From Rhytidiadelphus loreus (Eukaryota; Streptophyta; Bryopsida; Hypnales; Hylocomiaceae), in NCBI GenBank assembly GCA_947034895.1, contig OX344762.1:48215087-48279086 (forward strand): a stretch of DNA of 64,000 nucleotides, given 5' to 3'. Positions 26,351 through 39,159 of this stretch are shown piece by piece. The first letter of the stretch is position 1. Every line of letters starts with the position of its first letter. Both the position numbers and the translations under genes were made by a program. The notes under the pieces are model-generated. The model worked only from the letters and a program-made list of their open reading frames with translations. It did no database searches and had not been told where the DNA came from.

Positions 26351-26893
26351 TGCCTAGTTTGTTGCCTAATAATTCAATGGGGGGAATTTTAACTTGATGC
26401 CTTTCTAAAGTATTTGACTCTTCTACATAAGGTAACTACACCTAATTTCGACTACTTTTTAAAATTGTCCACTCTAGTTTCTTGCCTAAAGGGTACTCCC
26501 ACTATTCATGAGAGTCTATGGTTGGTTTTAAAAACACATGTTTTTAGCACTTTGAAGATTTTTAGTTTATTCATGCGGTGTCCAAAAAAATGCCTTCTAA
26601 GAGAATCTAGAATCCCCTTTTGACTATCAACAAGACTATGCAAAAGAACTTTCAATATAATAATGGGAACCATGCTAAATTACTTATTTGTGAGATTTTA
26701 GGCGTCGTTACTTTATGAGATATAAGCATATTGCCCACAATGCACATTCCAAGGAATGAATATCAATTATCATTGTAAATAATAAACATTTCAAAAAACT
26801 ACAATCCACCAACTGAAGGCTATTATTTACAATAGTACGTAAATGGAAGGACACTATTCTCTTGAGATGTTGGTTGTAAAATTTGGAAACTTA

Positions 26894-28205
26894 CCCCTAA
26901 AGGACTATTGTCTCTTTGGGGGACAATTGGAATTTTGGGCAAGTACCTACAGGCTGAATTTTTGTCATTAATTTTTGAAATTTTTTTGGAGATAGAAAAA
27001 ACGATTGTCTTCATGGAAATAATTTTTTTTTTCAATCGGTGCTCGGGGAATAAAAGTTATGCCCAAATAAGAAAAAAAACAAGGGAGAGAGGGTAGCAAA
27101 AACAAATTCAAGATTTGAATTTCTTTTTTGGAATATTTTTTCATCATAGACTATACTTTTGTCCACATGGTAAGCTTTTATTCATTCCATTTGGATTTGT
27201 TATGATAAAGTTATGGACAATCTTGTGTTTTGGGTGATTAGAGCATCTTCTAGAAAAAATAACTCGTAGGATTCATTTTTGAATGCAATTTTCACAATTT
27301 TTCAAAAAAAAATTCCACATTGTTTAGTTTTCTTCTTAGAACAATCTCACCATTGGAATTAATGTTTTTTAAGTCCATTTTAGAGATATTTATAATTTAG
27401 ATTTTTCTTCTATCTCATACCTACTTCTACTTAATAATTTTTTAACCCCTAAAAGTCCAAGGGGTTTGGACAAAACACAAATGTGTTATAAAATATAAGT
27501 TCTATAACTTTTTTGATGTTTGCATCTCAAAAGATAATGTGAAGCATGAAAAGTAGAAAGTATATGTACAGTCAAAATTATAAAAATATTTTTAGATTCT
27601 CTTCAAATGAATTTTGAAGATATAACTACAAAAATTTACCAAAAAAAGAATTTCTATTTTTAGCATTTGAATTTTTTTCAATGGTCAAAATTGTGGTTTC
27701 TATTGATTTATGAAAAAATGCATAAGATTTAGTAATGAGAACATCAACACTTTTCCAAAATAGTAAGTTTTTCAATAGTAAGCTAATTCTAAACTCTTTG
27801 TGCTATTACTCTTATAATGTTTGTTTCATTGTAGTGATCTTGCTTTTGAATAAAAATATTGAAAGACAATTGAAAAAAAAGAAATTTGAAAATAAGTTTT
27901 TTTTCCAAAAATGCTGCCTGAAGTTGGGCAACAACTCCTAAATTAATGGTTGCTTTTGAGCGCTTAGGGATTAAAGAATAAAAATTAAGTTTTTTTGAAT
28001 TAATTTTTTTTTCCTAGACCTTCAACTCAATTTCCCACAGAAAAAGATTTAATACTCATAATTCAATAGCGAAAAAAATTTAATTTAAGAAGGTTCAAAG
28101 TCAAATAATCTAGTCTCGCAATGTGCTGAAAAACTTGTTTCTTCACTTTAAGATATTTTGCAATCTGTATGGTGAAAATTTCTGAATTTTTTTCCACACA
28201 TTCTC
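26894..28205. mobile_element. TTAA-type element, copy B (right end lost, carries a nested insertion)
   Basis: The left end CCCCTAAAGGACTATTG, preceded by TTA, aligns with the reversed right end of copy A (8814). Homology then runs through ctttgggggaca, aagttatgcccaaataag, ttcattccatttggattt and gaacaatctcacca to about 28205, where it ends before the inverted-repeat terminus seen in copy A. A 525-bp insertion at 27446-27970 interrupts it. Without this insertion it is about as long as the matching part of copy A. No transposase frame. Confidence 0.65.
27446..27970. mobile_element. Nested TTAA-flanked short element
   Basis: Begins CCCCTAAAAGTCCAAGG and ends, read inwards, TCCCTAAGCGCTCAAAA. It is flanked by TTAA at 27442-27445 and 27971-27974. 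The homologous place in copy A (8259-8262, minus strand) has a single TTAA with the same flanks (cttaataattttttaaagaa), so the insertion and its 4-bp target duplication can be read directly. Length 525 bp, no coding capacity. Confidence 0.8.
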
Positions 28206-28349
28206 ATACTAGTTGTTTTTCTTCTATTCCACGACATCCTTGAAAGAGACAATACACTAGCATAAATTAAATTCTTTATAACTTTCATCTCAATGAAGTA
28301 AGGTAAACTTGTCTATGATAAGTAGAGTGAGTGGTTTGACTTGTTGCAT

Positions 28350-28830
28350 TTGCAAAAATATTCAAATTTTTTTCCATATAAAGACAAATGAAAAAATGAA
28401 GAGAAAAGTTGAATTTTTTTTGACAAAGTATGAATTTGTTATGAATTTTTGAAGTGTACTACAAGATTGGCCCAAAATAATGTGTAGACTACCCCAAAAT
28501 CAACAAAAAGGTTTTCCATAATGGTCATCTTATCACCTAAAGCAGTCAATACATTTTCTAGCATGGCTACAATATTTCCTAATTAACATGGTCATGATAT
28601 GAAAGAATAAAAAAACAAATTTTTATGACAAGTTCGCATTAGAAAGGTGTAAGTGTCCTTTGACAATCACTAATACATCTATGACTATCTTCCAAGGCAT
28701 TGATTATGGCTACAAATCAACCTAATGGAGTCCTAATCCCATTTATTAGAAAAAGTCTATTATGGGTAGATATAAGACTCTAATGGGTAGTTCTTTAGGA
28801 ACATGTCATAGGAGGTTTACCTTAGAATGA
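28350..28830. repeat. Dispersed repeat R3, copy 2
   Basis: Inverted relative of 9880-10400; see that entry for landmarks. In this region R3 follows copy B of the TTAA element, whereas around copy A the order differs, so the two blocks moved independently or were rearranged. Confidence 0.6.
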
Positions 28831-31405
28831 AGTGAAATAGAATGCATTGAAGCATTCCACAAACTAGTTAATCTTGGAAAAATAATTTTTTTCTTAAGGC
28901 ATCAAAATAAAGCAAAGACTAATTTACTTTTACATTACTAGAAAAATAAAGGGCAACTAGGCTTGGTAGAAAGGGATATGTATAAAAGAACAGCTGAAGG
29001 CAAAAAGAACTAGGTTGTCTTGTTTCTTGCTATATATTGAATATTTCATTATTTTTATACATTAATCAACCTTAGATTGATAGAACAAATTCAAAAATTA
29101 AATAATTATTGATCAAGCATAGGATTAAGCCCAATGAAAATAATTGTACCTTATTTTCACATTGAAGTTGAGTGTCCAAACCCAACAATGGACCAAACCT
29201 TTGCAACTCTTGCACCTATCCAATGTCTTAATGAGCAATTTATAAGTTAAGTGACTATAAAAGTTCATAAGTAGGCATGCGTGTGAATCTCTCTTTGAGG
29301 TTGCAAAAACAACAAACAAAGACAACATAGACAAATATTTCCTTGTCTTTGACTTGAATGGAACCTTGTTGAAACATGTCAATGAACACATTTGTATTGA
29401 GCTGAAAAAACAATATTGCATGCAATCAAAAGTTGAAAAATTCCTCATATTTTGTTTGAATAAATTTGAAGTTGCGTTTTGGACTTGTTCATTCTAGAAA
29501 AATGGACTAAAGATCATAGATGTTGTGAAGACGAAATGTGCCCTTTCCAATGCTAAGCAACTATAAGTTGTTTAGTAGGGAGGATTGTGATGTGTCAAAT
29601 TACATAGATTATAGTATTTAAAATATTAGAAGATTTTTCAGGTCTCTAAAAGACAGTGAGTTCCTTGGAGTTTTTGAATTGTGGAAATTTGGTTGCAACA
29701 ACAATTTCACGTGGTCAAGAGATTGCTACGTCAAATAGTATTGATTACATATATATATATATATATAATTTATTATTATTATTTTATTTTTTATATAATA
29801 TTCTGCCAATGTTGCAATGGTTCCCAAATGTGGGAACAATCCAAAACAATCTATTGGAGGCCCCAAATCTCCCCTAATGAAAGGGCTTTTTTCAAAACCT
29901 TAGACAATATCTTCAAGGAAGACAAGTTAGGAAGCAAGGCACCATGTTTGAAGGCGCTTTTAATTGATAATAGCCCCATAAAGAACCTATTGAATGATCC
30001 ATTTAGTATGATCCATCCCAAAAAATTCTAGATCACAGTTGAAAGTAGTGATGAATCATCGCCATATTTGACTACCATTTTATAGCCACATCTCCAAAAA
30101 TTGTAGGACTCAAGGGACATGTCCATCCCTACATTTTGATAGATTTGGACAAGAATTAAATAAATTTTGTGAGATTTTGATAATGATTGTAGGTTGTGTT
30201 GACCTGATGACAAACTTATATCTTCAGCTTGAAAGTAACTCAATTGCTATAGAATCTAGGAAGCAAATGTTCATGAAACCATCAACAAGCAACTAGTATA
30301 GAAAATAATCAAATACCCATTTTTGAATAGAATATACACTCTTAGAAATCTTCATAATTTTGTAGAAACAAATCCTCCAAAATGTATGATTTGGACAAGA
30401 ATTAAATTTTTCTTTGCATTTTTAATGTCCAACAATAAATTTTTGTTGAATTCTTGACATTTGGAAATAAAATTTACAAAGTTTGAACCCTCTCCCTTAC
30501 TCCTTTTCTTTTGAACCTATTCTATTTATATCTTATCAATTGATTTCTTCTATGCCAATTACCAATTATGATGTAAAGAACGAAGCAATCATAAATCATT
30601 TTGGATGTCAAGGAATTTTTATATAAAAAGCCTTTATTTCAAACTTCATTTATATCTTGGGGTTCTTAGCACCCTTATATGATCAATAGATCAATGGAAA
30701 ATTGTGCCATTTTAGATTCATTTATGCAATTGTGAATCTTTATTTTATAGCTTAATTTTGGATTAAATTCATAGGAATTTATTATAATTTCAATGAATAA
30801 AAAGTTATTTGAGTTTTCAATGTAGCTAAAAAACACGTAATGTCTTCTTAATGTAAGATTCTTTTACTATAAATAGTGAATTAAAAAAATCTAGTGTTGA
30901 AAAATTGATTTGAGAGTTTAGGAAAAAGGAACCCTCCCGCCCTCATTTCATTCTTTAAAGTTTGTTAAGTGAAAATAGGTACATTGTAGAAGGAAAAATT
31001 TAATAGTTGTTTGCTCTTACATGGATTTGAAGCACACTAAAGGTATTTCCATTTTACAAATGGAAATTGTAAAGGGAATAGGAAAATATTGCAGTACAAA
31101 CTTAGTCAAGTGTGTTGTACTTATGCTAGAATTACGTGTAGAATTAGTTACAATGATGTGTTCTTGAAACATACAATTGCTCAATTGTGGATGAACGAGG
31201 AAAATATGTGTTCCACACTTGCTTCAAATTGTAGGACAATAATGATTAAGGGAAGCATTTCCTTAGATGCTATAGCTTGGGGTGAAGAGGTTGACCACTT
31301 TGTACTCAAGTGCAAGTTGAGCTAACCATGGAGAAATGAACTATTGTTTACATCAAGGGTTTTTTTCATTTTTATGAAGTGCCAAAGTGGCAATATAAAA
31401 TGTTA

Positions 31406-31439
31406 TATGTGGATGAATGTTTAAACATTCATCCACATA
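31406..31439. repeat. Perfect 34-bp palindrome
   Basis: Each half is 17 bases, TATGTGGATGAATGTTT followed at once by its reverse complement, with no loop. It sits in gene-free DNA just left of a (TA)-rich stretch near 31460-31476. Confidence 0.95.
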
Positions 31440-32449
31440 ATGGATAGAAAATATTACATTAGCATATATATATATCACATCTGCATATATAATTCTATAT
31501 TCAACTACAATCGGTTTTCATCCAATTTTTTTTTTAATTTAAAGTTTTTTGGTGGAAAAACCTTCATAATTTGTTGTCACTTTCTAGCCTAATTATTGTT
31601 ATTTTGGTGCAATGTAGCACTTCTAATGCCAAACAACAACAACACTAGTTTACATATATTATCATATCTAAAGCCCATATAAAGTAGAGCCATACATCAC
31701 CAACGAGTACCCCATTGCCAATCAATAGGGTGGTAGAAGTGCAACATGGGTTCTTAATTTCCAACCATCAATTCTTCCATTCTATTCATGACACGTTGTT
31801 TGGTTTGGAGTGCCAAAGTGAACAAGAAATAGTCTTTTAATGAACGATTTTGGAATAGTCTACACATTGAACATGGGTCCAAACCAACTTTGGCATTCCA
31901 AAATTCATAATAATTTTAGTTCAAATGATACTGAAATTACCAAATTTTGGCAATCCCCTCATTTCTATATCTGCACCTTAGAAATATTTTATTTCGCCTT
32001 ACTTTACTCCACATCATGTCCACAATTGCTTATTCAGTTTGTTGTGGGTGGTCACACCTTAATACCAAGTCTACATGAGGCGGTGAAATAAAACATTTAC
32101 ATTTTTGTTTTATAAACATCATTTGAAACAAAAATTAACCCAGGAACGACGAGGAGGCCATTTTGTGGCGTTTGGATGAATAGAAACTGAATTGGAGAGA
32201 AATTGAAAGTGTTTTTTCATTCACTTTTTGTTTGTGGACCTTGCATGGAGGATTGGGAATAGTATCCACTTGAGTTTGCAATCACGATAGTATTTGTCTT
32301 CACATGAATGAGATGTAAGAAAAAAAAGGGATGGCAAAATTTGCCATTTTAGTGTATTTTGCTCCTTTCTAAAAATCTGAAATTTCTCCTTGAAAATGAT
32401 GTTTTTTGGAATTGAGCCCAACTAACAAAATGAAGTTAATCTATTCTAA

Positions 32450-32860
32450 TTTCTACTCCAATTAGAATTTTAGAAAAATTTGCAATATTGAATATTTTAT
32501 TAGAATTTGAACTTTGGATGTAACTTTGATGTCTTTTATATTCTAGTTATAGAAGGAAACGGTACTCAAGTTTACACCATGATGTTTGTCACTACAATGT
32601 ACATCCATGGTAAAATTTTCAGATTTTTTGAAATAAATTTCTATTTGATGTGATTTTTCCTTCAGAAATTCTCATAAAAATCAATTTTTCTTAAAAAAAT
32701 CTAAATTTTTTGTGAGGTGAAGAAGACATGTAACTTTATCTCTGAAAAATAAATATAAAAAATTTCAAACATTTCTAGTTCAAAATTGGTCACAAATTGA
32801 GTGCCAGGCAATGAGGCTTTTGAACCTGTGTCATAGGCTCGTCCTTCAAGTCCATCAACA
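32450..32860. repeat. Dispersed repeat R4, copy 2
   Basis: Same orientation as 3230-3850, with shared gaatattttatt..gaactttgga, gaagaagacatg and gtcataggctcgtccttca segments. No coding content. Confidence 0.5.
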
Positions 32861-33689
32861 TAGAAATTGCACGTCAAACCCTAAAACTTACTTGACAAAT
32901 TGCTAAATTAATTAGAGCAATTACGTAGTACTAATCACTAATTACTGTGCCCCCCCAATTTTACAGTTACACCAATGTAACTCCACCACTCCCAATGCAG
33001 ATCGATTTCTGCACTGCCCTAAGTAAATGAAAAATTAAACAACCCTAGAAAGACCGCCTTTTCGACAAAGGCAATAACGACACTGACTGACTGACACGAG
33101 TGTAGGACACTAAGGACAGGACGGACTCGCCGTAGAATCTGGCCCTGGAGATGCTTTCCAGTCACATTTACTGTAGCCGCCTCCTCGTGAAGCTGGCATC
33201 CGACCGTTGTCTGCCATATCCTACCGTTGGAGAGAAGGCTCTCCCTTCTCCTCGTCGCAACAGCTACCTCTTCCTACGTAACGAGCTTCTTCATTACAGC
33301 GACTAGATTGAATTTTCTTGCGCGCACGATCTCTCTATTGCGATTGCTGCATGTCGGATCGTTAATGGTGAATTTTTTTTGTGAGGCCAATTGTGTGAGA
33401 TCGAGGCTTCTGATATCACACATATCTTTGTTTGCAATTGGCATTCGCAAGAATTCCGAGATCAGCCTTGGGAAGCTCGGCGGCCCGCATTTGCGTGTGT
33501 CTTTAGCCTGACGACGCGAGGCGAATCAGGAGTGGCGCCGTGCTGTCGTTTGGTAACGAAAGAGGCGTTCCCTTTTTTGTTTGACGGGGGATGTCACGCT
33601 TGTAGCTCGTTGCGTGCTTCCTTGCGAGCTCAAGCGGTCGTGAATTTCTTCAGTTGGTTGAGCTGAGACCAGCCGTAGGAATACGTTGC

Positions 33690-34270
33690 GTCTTCCGAAT
33701 TCGCTTAGACTTTGCCGTTGCCTGCAGTATTCCTGTGCGCAGTCACTTTTGCATAGGCTCTTTGATTTTGAGATTTTGTGCGACTCCTTTCTTCTCGGTT
33801 GTATTTCTTGCTTATGGAGGAGAAGAGCTGTCGTCTTCAATAGCGGACCGAAGAGAATTTGAAGAGGGAGTAGTGGAGAAGCGGAGAGATCTCGTATCAT
33901 CGCGTCGAGCTCCTTACTATTTTGAACATAGTTGTTGAGAAACTGCGTTCCGTACAACTGTGAAGTTCTTGAGTGGACTTGAATGCGTGCTTCTTGAGAA
34001 GCTCGTTCAGATTTTGCCGGTGCTTGACTGTTTCCAGAGTGCAGGCACCGTTTGATAGGCTTCTGCTTTTTTACTCGTATTCGTCGTCTTCTCCACGGCT
34101 GCCTTACTTGCTTATGGAGGACAAGATCGGCCTTCTCTCGTATCAGACGGAAGAAGATTTCAAGAGGGAGTAGTGGAGAAGCGGAAAAATCGCCTGTCAT
34201 CTCTACGAGCTCCTTACTATTCTTCATATTGTAATTTCAAGAATCTGCATTCCGTAAAACATTCAAGGAC
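33690..34270 (+). repeat. Tandemly duplicated 5' leader (two units of about 300 bp)
   Basis: Unit 1 is about 33690-33990 and unit 2 about 33992-34270; the shared tttgccg lies at 33711 and 34013, an offset of 302. Both units contain ttacttgcttatggagga / ttcttgcttatggagga, gagggagtagtggagaagcg and gagctccttactatt. Each has a short upstream frame starting at that ATG: 33814-33843 (9 codons plus stop) and 34114-34173 (19 codons plus stop). Unit 2 ends exactly at the start codon of the coiled-coil gene, so the duplicated DNA is most likely its promoter or 5' UTR. Confidence 0.8.
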
Positions 34271-37200
34271 ATGGACAGGTACGATGGGGACGGCGTAATG
34301 ACGATGCCGGTCGACATAGAGAAATATGTGCAAGAAACTGTCTGCAATGTACTTGAGCCTTGTAGTTGTCAGGATCACTGGGAGGTTAAATTTGCAGAAG
34401 CAGTTGATTCTCAAAGGCAACTCCAGGAACAAGTTTATGTGCTCCTACGTCGGCTGGAGGAGGCGGACGTGAGATGTGCGAAGTCCAGGGTAATTCCTCT
34501 CTCTGTGTAATGCATTCCTTGCTGTCACGTACATTAATTCTGCACGAGTTCGAACATTGGTGTAAGGAAGGAGCATTTGCTTTAGTGCTAACTTATTTAA
34601 TATGCGGTTTTGGCCTTCTAGACCAGGACTCGTCTTCGCTCCCCCTGCGGTGAGAGTAATCGCAATAGAGCACATGGTCGTGCAATAGAGTCGAACAAGA
34701 ATGTGGGAAAACGAAGAAATTGTTCCAATTACGGCCTGGAGATTCCGTAGTCCCTAGTCGGGGCTTATGTTCATTGGTCGTTAGATGGCGGTAAGATTTA
34801 GGGATTTAGACATGCCCTGGATTGGTATCTCTTTGTTTCGAGGATCGATTCGTTCGACTCCATATTCTTCTCGGCCTGATCAACGATTCCTCAATCATGG
34901 TTTATAGTGCCTGGTTCTCGGTCGTTTGCGATCTCTTTATGTAGAGGATTACACGATGTCGTCATTGAAAAGGAGTATTCGATCTCCCTACACATAAGAA
35001 TTATCACTCTCGTCTCTCGTCGCAAGTCCTGTGATTTTGGAATTTATGTCGAGGCTTGCTTAAGACTTTTTCGAGTGACTGAAACATTTACATGAACGGC
35101 AGTCAGGATTGATCTCAATAAAATGGAGAGAGATGTGGAGACTTCGTTATTACTTCACCAGTAATTCGGAGACTACTCTTTTCCTAGTATTCCTGATCGC
35201 ATTTCACGATTACCAGCTCTTTAGGTGTACATTATTTTTGCAAAGCAGTCTTAAGATAGATTTGGATTAAGCGGAAGTACAAATACCTGACGACTGTGAC
35301 AGAACGAGTCCGAGTCGTCGCGGTCTAAGCGTACTTGTGATGTCACAGGAAGAAGCATCTCTGAATGCTCAAGCTTTGAGGAGACAAGTGGCTGAGACCC
35401 AGAGACTTGCCGCAGAATGTAAGTCCCTCACATTAGATTGCGAGTCACTGACTCAAGAATGCACACGCTTAGAAAAGGAGTGTAACCTTTACCACAATGA
35501 CCGGGAAGTATTCATGGAAGTTGCCGATGAGGCCGAAGAACGAGCAGCCCAAGCCGAGGACAAAACTGCAGAGGCTAACCGAAGGCTCGAAGAGTTGCTG
35601 CAGGAGCTGGAAAGTATTCGAGGCTGCACTGCAGCAGTGCATCCCTTACCTGCAGAGGTGCTTCTTCTCATATCTTCTCCTTAGAGATTCGTGATTCTGC
35701 AGCACTGATGAGCGCATCTAGCGCTTAACCGCCTTGATCTTCAGATGCCGAATTAGAGCGAATTCTGTATGAAGCTAGTGGAATTTCACTAGTTGCATTT
35801 TCCTATTTTTTCTTGGGCTTGCAGGAGATTGTTTTTGTACAGTATATCCCATTTTTTGAGAAGTATGCATACTGAGGTTAATTTATTGCCTGACTATTTT
35901 CTTCAGAGCTTTGTTGAGGAAGATGTACCTGCCTTGAAGCTCAAGCTTGCTGATTTGGAATCAAAATTACAGAGGTAATCTACTATTAAAATCTGAATGC
36001 TTTCCGAACTTGAAAGAGCCAACGTGGCTTGTGTTTCTCGTAGTACACAAAAACATTTCCAGTTTTTTCTAATTGACAGATGACTTTATGGATCACTTAT
36101 CATCTAGTCATTCCCGGGCTGCAGACTTCAAGACGAGACAGATACTGTAAATGCTCGTGTTAAAGTTGAGCACAAAATTGCAGACGAGCTTGTAAGGGAG
36201 CGGAACTTGCAGCTAGAGATCTTGCTTGCAGAAGCCAACCAGGTATAACAGGTTGTAACACTTTTTTGTTTTGTCCATGACTCTTTACTTGTTGCTAATC
36301 TCTGCACCATCTCGTAAGTGATGATGATCAAATACACTTTCATAGTGGTTAATGGTCGGGTTATTATTTCTGATGCGACTGGGTCAGCTAGTCCTTAGAT
36401 ATTCTGCTTTATGCCAAGCTCTGATAGCTATTCACTTTCTAATAATCTGGCATGCTACTGTGTGATTCAATTCTGAAGAGCTCAAGATTTAATTTATCGT
36501 TGGTTTTGCGTATGGTTGTGCAGCGGTATGAGGAAATATCTATAGAACTCAAAAGAATACAGGAAGCCTGTTCGGCCATGGAAACTGCTAGAGATGAGCT
36601 AAGCGTTTCCCAAATGGTGTCGTCTGCCGTCTCGGCTGGAGTAGTAAGAGCTCTCGAGCAGGAACGAGACGAAGCTATTACATCTCTTAAACTCCAATTT
36701 AAGGCCATCTTAAAACGCATGCAAGGGGAGTTCCGGTCAAGTCGTGAAAGGTGAGTCCTACGTCTCCATGGTTCAGGAACATCTCGTCGTGCTGTCAAAA
36801 TCTGCCTTTTTGTTGTTTTTTAGTATTTGAACTACATATCCGTATAGGATGTAGTTATAGGCGTAAGATACTTTCCTGCTCCGTAGCTGACGGACATAAA
36901 GAAAACATGTATTCTTTTCATTGATCACAAGTATGCTTCAGATCAGTCCCCTGTCCAAATAGTTTTTGTGTGGCTTGACCGTAACTCATTTCATGACAAT
37001 GCTAAGTCTACTTTTTGTGCATTCATAATTATTTTGTTCCCCAGGCTCTTAAAGAAATGGACCGCAGGTGAAGGAAGTCGTGAAAGGTATGAAAACACCG
37101 CCAATTTTATGGAAATTTGTTGAATGTAGGTTGGCTTTCGTTTTCATTCAACATGATTCATTGTGATGTGCGGTCAGTGCACAGGGGTTTCACTCTAGGC

Positions 37201-38279
37201 TTTTGTACAGTGCAACAATATTTATACGTTCCAAGTTCTTATAACTGGTTGTTGACCAGGTGGTTGAAACCTTGGACACAGGATGAAGGTGTACGAGAAA
37301 GGTATGAAATCTTTGCTTATGGAGGCAGAAGCCTTGAAGCAGGAAGTGGCAATTTGTAAGAGCAATCTTAAAAAAGCCCAAGAGCAGGTACATTCCCTAC
37401 AGTTTTCCGGTAGTTTACAAAGATGCATGACGTACTAACCAGACTCTTGTCTGACGTTCCAGTTTTAAATAGGTTTCACCTCTTTCTTTCTTACCTGGGG
37501 ATCAGAGATTCTGTCACATGTTTGCCCAGGAACAAGTTGGTAGACATTATGCGTATTTCATGGATCTGAATGTGTAACCGCCGATTGTTTTAGTCTTTTG
37601 TCTTGAAAATGTTGAATTCACTAATATACAACTTAACACATACTGCATGTGTTCTGTAGATTTACTTGTTAGCAGAAGAGAATAAGGAGCTTCGATTGCT
37701 ACTGAATGTCAAATGCAATTCGTGTATGCGCTACACACAATCCCCATTCACTTCCAGAGGAGTAAGGTTTAGAACCACTCTGCATGCATGGCACCTGTGC
37801 TTCCAACCCCTGGGTGTGTACTCCCCGCGAGTACCCTTTCCTTGACTTTCAAGTGTTGATATTCCGTCGTCGTTTTTAGTTAGACAAATTCCCAATTGTA
37901 CTGAGACTCCAAATAAATGTTTAGGATTTACAGACCCCGTGCAGAATTTTTTTCTTAGAAATCGCTCGTTGGCATTCATCTCCTCGATGAATTGATTAGT
38001 GAATCCTATTTCCCACCAAATCGCAGTTTTCACGTAGCTATTCAGTCTTGCAAGTGACCACAGTTTCTGTTGTGTTGTTCATGTAGTTCTTCCCGAGATG
38101 CCGTGTACTTACACATCTGATTGTGTGGCTGGCAGAATAAGTTAACAAGCAGAAAGCTTCAGGATGGGCTTGCAGGAGACGTAACTGAAAATCTACCACT
38201 AGGAGCTGTAGGAGCTGCACGGAGTCCATTCACTCCGCTGCGTATGAACTCAACCCACATCAGATATCATGATGGATAG
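34271..38279 (+). CDS. Coiled-coil protein of unknown function
   Basis: Nine exons proposed: 34271-34489, 35349-35657, 35907-35974, 36125-36242, 36524-36750, 37045-37086, 37282-37387, 37660-37707 and 38136-38279. They keep phase throughout and give 426 residues. After a short Cys-containing N-terminus (CNVLEPCSCQDHW) most of the protein is Glu/Lys/Leu/Ala-rich heptad-like coiled coil, including EADEAEE-type runs and LLAEENKELRLLL near the end. The tail contains SPFTPLRMNS, a possible proline-directed phosphorylation site. I recognise no catalytic or named domain; it resembles plant proteins annotated only as coiled-coil. Exons 1-7 are well supported. The exon 8 donor (AAT/GTCAAA) is the least certain join: reading on instead ends at TGA by 37842 with an unrelated tail. 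Region 37249-37302 looks like a diverged repeat of exon 6, so alternative splicing is possible. Confidence 0.72.
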
Positions 38280-38412
38280 GACCTTTGCTCTTTCGTGTGC
38301 CCTAGGCTCTCGTCACATTCTGTCAGCTAGCTAATGCTTATTCCCGGGATTCTAATCGGAACTTTTTGACTCTTTTCCTGTTCCCCACCGAAATGAATTT
38401 TCATTCTGCTCA

Positions 38413-38508
38413 GCTTTTCTTTTCAAGTCTTTCAAATGACTTCAGACTAGAAACCTTGATCTTCAGCCTTGTAGTTACGTTCCAGATCAGGGACTTGAAA
38501 AGAAAAGC
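38413..38508. repeat. Perfect 17-bp inverted repeat with 62-bp loop
   Basis: GCTTTTCTTTTCAAGTC (38413-38429) pairs exactly with 38492-38508. It lies just beyond the coiled-coil gene's stop and could form a stem-loop in its 3' UTR. Confidence 0.85.
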
Positions 38509-39159
38509 AGCTGCATACGGCATTTGAAATTACTTCCATTTTCTCAAAAGTAATCTTGTAGATTTCTTGCTCAGAGCATTGTTAGTTGAGCCCCATCTAT
38601 AATCTGAGATGCGTGATCTATCCTTTTGAAACTACATCATCACTTCTTAATTATTCTAATTGCCGATGACTGCATATTACCCTTCCAGGGATTGAAGGAT
38701 TTGTTATTTTGCTGTATTTCAGAAAGGTCTGCTATCGATCATGGATTGTCAATCGGAGACGCCGATTGTGAGGCGACAATTGAGCTCGCGTCACGTTGTT
38801 GCATCATGTAGGTTAATCGGCGCAGATGTTGCGAACATGTTTCTCTAGCTTAGATCGTTGCCACCATTTTCTAATTCGACTATCCTCCTCGAGCTCGCTC
38901 CTCTGCTAGAAGCAAATTGGCCTTGTGTAGCGATGTAGCGTCGGGAATCTCATCTGCAACTATCTCTGCGTACACATCGTCCCTATTTCTCAGTGTATGT
39001 AATCTTTTGATTACCTCTTGCAACAGTAGTAGAGTAGAGACGACACATTTTTTTGCTACACTATCGTTGTGTAGGAAAGATTACACAGCTGTACCGTGTA
39101 GAATATTTAATACCCAGATCCGTTTGTAAATAACATTTATTCTACAAAGCTATTTTCTG

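Larger units (their letters stand above)
25352..33000. other. Long gene-free, repeat-rich interval
   Basis: After the PXN 3' UTR, about 7.6 kb of AT-rich DNA holds copies of repeat families R1, R2, R3 and R4, listed separately, and a (TA)n tract near 29746-29767. Frames such as 29681-30031 and 31089-31325 contain no motif I recognise and have no splice context; they may be transposon residues. Confidence 0.6.

Noticed and set aside
31089..31325. 78-codon frame as a gene
   Set aside because: No motif, no splice context and inside a repeat-rich interval.
33526..34227. 233-codon minus-strand frame with an internal protein repeat
   Set aside because: The repeat is explained by the DNA duplication of the leader; no domain, splice or promoter support on that strand.
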